This document shows positions 61,629-64,000 of a stretch of DNA of 64,000 nt, piece after piece. Source of the stretch: Betaproteobacteria bacterium CG2_30_68_42 (lineage in GTDB: Bacteria > Pseudomonadota > Gammaproteobacteria > Burkholderiales > Rhodocyclaceae); assembly GCA_001872285.1 (NCBI GenBank), contig MNXU01000002.1, positions 5,479 through 69,478 of the forward strand, written 5' to 3'. Below the pieces are notes generated by a model, which was given only the letters and a program-made list of their open reading frames with translations, was not told where the DNA came from and ran no database searches. Numbering within the stretch: the first letter of the stretch is position 1; the number at the start of each line of letters is the position of its first letter. Made by a program: the position numbers and the translations under genes.

Positions 61629-61681
61629 AGGTAACAGTAACGTAATTCCCCGGTCAGACTCCGGTCAGGGTGCCGCGCGCA
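61629..61681. promoter_or_regulatory. Operator/promoter module B (TAACAGTAACGTAAT box)
   Basis: The sequence AGGTAACAGTAACGTAAT then CCCCGGTCAGACTCCGGTCA matches module A (58377-58425) nearly base for base, with the same order and spacing. It lies 28 bp or more upstream of the DUF2933 gene, suggesting that the downstream operon is under the same regulator. Confidence 0.65.
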
Positions 61682-61708
61682 CACTCCCGATCGATCCAGG
61701 GGCCAACG

Positions 61709-61957
61709 ATGCACACGCACGATCATTCCGGATTGCAGATGCCCGATTCGCCCGCGCCCGACCGTACGAGCCGGCGAAGCTGGTGGGTGTTCGGGGGCTT
61801 TGCCGCCGCAGCGCTGTTCCTGATGGCGGTCGAGCACCGCGCCCACCTTCTGGGCTGGCTGCCGTGGCTGATCCTGGCTGCCTGTCCGCTGATGCACCTG
61901 TTCATGCATGGCGGTCACATTGGTCATGGCGGCGGAGCCGGGAAGGATGAAAAGTGA
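61709..61957 (+). CDS. DUF2933-type small membrane protein
   Basis: This 82-residue protein has a His-rich N-terminus ([10 protein letters not shown]), one or two hydrophobic segments ([39 protein letters not shown]) and a His/Gly-rich tail ([12 protein letters not shown]). The [12 protein letters not shown] block is the DUF2933 signature, common in copper-resistance loci. The stop overlaps the next start (GTGA). Confidence 0.8.
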   Translation: MHTHDHSGLQMPDSPAPDRTSRRSWWVFGGFAAAALFLMAVEHRAHLLGWLPWLILAACPLMHLFMHGGHIGHGGGAGKDEK

Positions 61958-62619
61958 ACGAGACCTCGCCCGCCTACGGCCTCTGGTCGCTGGTGGCGAT
62001 CAACTCCGCCGTGTTCATCCTGTTCGCGGCGAGCTTCTTCAAGCCGCACAGCCCGCGCGACTGGCGCACGCTGGGCATGTTCTCGGCCTTCGTCGTCGCG
62101 CTCTTCACCGAGATGTACGGCTTCCCGCTCACGATCTACCTGCTGTCGGGCTGGCTGGCGCAGAAGTTCCGCGGCGTCGACTTCCTCGCCCACGACTCCG
62201 GCCATCTGCTGGAGGTCATGTTCGGCTGGCGCTCGAATCCGCATTTCGGGCCCTTCCACCTGCTCTCCTTCGTGCTCATCTCGGGCGGCTTCTGGCTGCT
62301 CGGGGGGGGATGGCGGGTGCTCTACGCGGCGCAGGTAAGCGGCCGGCTCGCCATGACCGGGCCCTATGCGCGGCTGCGCCATCCGCAATATGTGGGCTTC
62401 ATCGCCATCATGGCGGGCTTCCTGTTCCAGTGGCCGACGCTGGTCACGCTGGTGATGTTCCCGATCCTCGTCGCGGTCTATGTGCGGCTCGCACGGCAGG
62501 AGGAAGCGGAGGCGGCGGCAAGGTTCGGCGAGGAGTGGACGCGGTACGCGCTGCGCACGCCGGCTTTCCTGCCGCGCTTCCGGGGTGGCGCAGGCCGGGG
62601 CGCGGAATCGGGATCATGA
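61954..62619 (+). CDS. Isoprenylcysteine carboxyl methyltransferase-like membrane protein
   Basis: This 221-residue protein has about five membrane helices and the C-terminal cofactor-binding signature [18 protein letters not shown] with [19 protein letters not shown]. This is typical of the ICMT/PEMT-like methyltransferase superfamily. The substrate is unknown; members often sit in copper/heavy-metal operons. It starts with GTG overlapping the DUF2933 stop. Confidence 0.8.
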   Translation: MNETSPAYGLWSLVAINSAVFILFAASFFKPHSPRDWRTLGMFSAFVVALFTEMYGFPLTIYLLSGWLAQKFRGVDFLAHDSGHLLEVMFGWRSNPHFGPFHLLSFVLISGGFWLLGGGWRVLYAAQVSGRLAMTGPYARLRHPQYVGFIAIMAGFLFQWPTLVTLVMFPILVAVYVRLARQEEAEAAARFGEEWTRYALRTPAFLPRFRGGAGRGAESGS

Positions 62620-62782
62620 AGCGGCGAACGCAACGTCAGGCGAGGAGTACGCGATGAACGAGGATGTCGAGAGGGATCGGTTCCGTGAGCTGATCGAAAT
62701 CACGGCGCTTGCGTGGGACTGGGCATCGAGGCGGCGCAGCGGGTCGCCTCCGGCAAGCCCGCGCCGCCGGGCCGGCGCGTCC

Positions 62783-63796
62783 ATGAAGTGCCAGTGCGGG
62801 TACGGGTGCAAGTGCAAGGCGATTGCGGCCGCGGCTGCCGTCGGCCTGTCCGCCGCCGTTCTTCCGGCGTGGGCCGGAACGACCGTCTACGTCCCTCTCG
62901 GTTCGGCGAACAAGGTGATCGCGGTGGACGCGGCATCCGACCGCGTCCTGCGCACCTTCGACGGCATCGAGAATCCGCACGGACTGGTGGCCACGCCGGA
63001 CGGCCATTACCTGGTCGCGGGCAGCATGTCGGAGAGGCCGCTCCCTCGAGGGGCGGCCGAGGACATGCCCAACAGCAGACTGTCGGTGATCCACCCGGCC
63101 CATGGCCATGTCATGTCCACCATCGGCGTGGCGGGCTGGACGCACCACCAGGCGATCACGCCCGACGGGCGCTACGTCCTGTCCACACATCCTGCCCGCG
63201 GCGCAATCAGCGTCGCAGACCTGACGGCCAACAAGCTGGTACGCACCATCGCCACCGGGCCCGCGCCGAACTATGCGGTGGTGACGCCCGACGGCAGTCG
63301 TGTCTATGTGAGCAACAGCGGCAACGGCACGGTGAGCGAGATCGACGCGCGCACATGGAAGGTCCTTCGCACCCTGGAAGCGGGGCCTTCCCCCGAGCAC
63401 ATGGTGCTGGCGCCCGACGGCAAACGCCTGTTCGTCGCGAACGACCGCGGCGGGCAGGTGACCGAGGTGTCGCTCGCCTCCGGCCGCGTGGAGCGCAGGC
63501 ATGCACTGGGAGAACGGCTGCACGGCCTGGACATCAGCGACGACGGCCGCTGGCTCTATGCCAGCCTGGTGACCGAAGACAAGCTGATCGCGCTCGATGC
63601 ACAGACCGGTGCGCGCCGCACATTGCCGCTCTCGCCGGCGCCCTATCATCTGGGTGCGGTACGCGGTACCGGCAAGCTCTATGTCTCGAGCAGCAGGGAA
63701 CCGAAGATCTGGGTGGTCGACCAGGCGTCGCTGAAGCTGGTAGGCGGAATCGAGCTTCCCGGCGGCGAGGGCCACCAGCTCGCGATCTCGCGCTGA
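62783..63796 (+). CDS. Exported YVTN-type beta-propeller protein
   Basis: From ATG 62783 the 337-residue product has a Cys-rich N-terminus (MKCQCGYGCKCK), a signal-like hydrophobic stretch ending LPAWA, and about seven 40-residue blades (VYVPLGSANKVIAVD, RVYVSNSGNGTVSEID, RLFVANDRGGQVTEV and so on). YVTN propellers are periplasmic binding or enzymatic scaffolds. The frame is open up to ATG 62654, which has a better ribosome site (GAGGAG) but adds 43 residues before the signal peptide, so the start is uncertain. Confidence 0.75.
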   Translation: MKCQCGYGCKCKAIAAAAAVGLSAAVLPAWAGTTVYVPLGSANKVIAVDAASDRVLRTFDGIENPHGLVATPDGHYLVAGSMSERPLPRGAAEDMPNSRLSVIHPAHGHVMSTIGVAGWTHHQAITPDGRYVLSTHPARGAISVADLTANKLVRTIATGPAPNYAVVTPDGSRVYVSNSGNGTVSEIDARTWKVLRTLEAGPSPEHMVLAPDGKRLFVANDRGGQVTEVSLASGRVERRHALGERLHGLDISDDGRWLYASLVTEDKLIALDAQTGARRTLPLSPAPYHLGAVRGTGKLYVSSSREPKIWVVDQASLKLVGGIELPGGEGHQLAISR

Positions 63797-63830
63797 CCTC
63801 CGGCGCCCACACGGATAAGAGGTGACCTCC

Positions 63831-64000
63831 ATGGACGCAGCGGCCGATTCGACCCGGAACGATCCGGAACACGCACACCCTCACGCCCACGGGGAGGGTG
63901 GCGCCGGCGCGGAAACGGTGAAGGATCCGGTCTGCGGCATGTCCGTCACGCTCGGCGCGGGCAAGCCGAGCCTGGAGCACGAGGGCCGGGCCTACCACTT
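63831..64000 (+). CDS. Heavy-metal P-type ATPase, N-terminal part
   Basis: The gene is cut by the right edge. The first 56 residues contain a His-rich stretch (EHAHPHAHGEGG) and the start of a YHS domain (VKDPVCGMSV..EGRAYHF), the arrangement seen at the N-terminus of many copper-translocating P1B ATPases. ATG 63831 has a GAGGTGA site. Copper export is the likely role from the context. Confidence 0.7.
   Translation, partial: MDAAADSTRNDPEHAHPHAHGEGGAGAETVKDPVCGMSVTLGAGKPSLEHEGRAYH

Overview
The window is high-GC DNA from a betaproteobacterium. Gene content (ParE/ParC, PepN, IorAB, HoxFUYH, HupSL, HoxBC, CusRS) and general sequence feel suggest the Rhodocyclales/Burkholderiales, but no rRNA or other decisive marker is present, so the placement is an inference.

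Layout. (1) 1-1.7 kb: the 3' end of a succinate dehydrogenase/fumarate reductase-type flavoprotein, then a graveyard holding a katG fragment, a transposase fragment and an NTF2-like gene bracketed by 53-bp repeats. (2) 1.7-15 kb, all minus strand: MBL hydrolase, DUF123 protein, parC, parE, a small hypothetical gene, pepN, an enoyl-CoA hydratase and the indolepyruvate:ferredoxin oxidoreductase pair iorAB. (3) 15-25 kb, mixed housekeeping and accessory: a decayed AAA ATPase, a PF10118 metal-dependent hydrolase, a winged-helix/TolB-like regulator, threonine aldolase, a TPR protein, an HPP-family membrane protein, malQ and glgB. (4) 25-52.3 kb, all plus strand except one inserted gene: a complete hydrogenase locus. 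It encodes an NAD-reducing soluble hydrogenase (hoxFUYH with hoxW), the maturation set (hoxV, hypABFCDE, hoxX), the NtrC-type regulator hoxA, a membrane-bound uptake hydrogenase (hupSLC) with its own maturation genes (hupDFGHIJ), and an H2-sensing regulatory hydrogenase (hoxBC). (5) 52.3-56.1 kb: tRNA-Phe followed by an IS3-family element and a Fic gene, which looks like an integration hotspot. (6) 56.2-64 kb: a copper/metal-response locus with cusRS read leftward. Divergent from it are a Tat-exported CuA-type protein, a divergent heme-copper-oxidase subunit I, small membrane/SHOCT/DUF2933 proteins, an isoprenylcysteine methyltransferase-like protein, a beta-propeller protein and the start of a P-type ATPase.

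How the genes work together. HoxBC should sense H2 and act on HoxA. HoxA carries the sigma-54 contact motif GAFTGA and would activate the -24/-12-type promoter found just upstream of hupS. HypA-F, HoxV and HoxX build the NiFe(CN)2CO site, and HoxW and HupD trim the two catalytic large subunits. The HupS proximal-cluster cysteines match the six-cysteine pattern of O2-tolerant enzymes, and HoxX supports CO-ligand supply in air, so the locus reads as aerobic H2 oxidation.

Most notable observations: (a) the oxidase-like subunit I at 59448-61112 appears to have tyrosine in place of the high-spin-heme histidine and of one CuB histidine, and is paired with a CuA protein carrying a His/Met-rich linker; (b) two nearly identical operator/promoter modules precede the two metal-locus operons; (c) the hydrogenase operon is broken up by several families of intergenic palindromic repeats, by an ATPase gene between hoxY and hoxH flanked by a perfect 58-bp direct repeat, and by a duplicated 5' end of hoxX on the other side of hypE.
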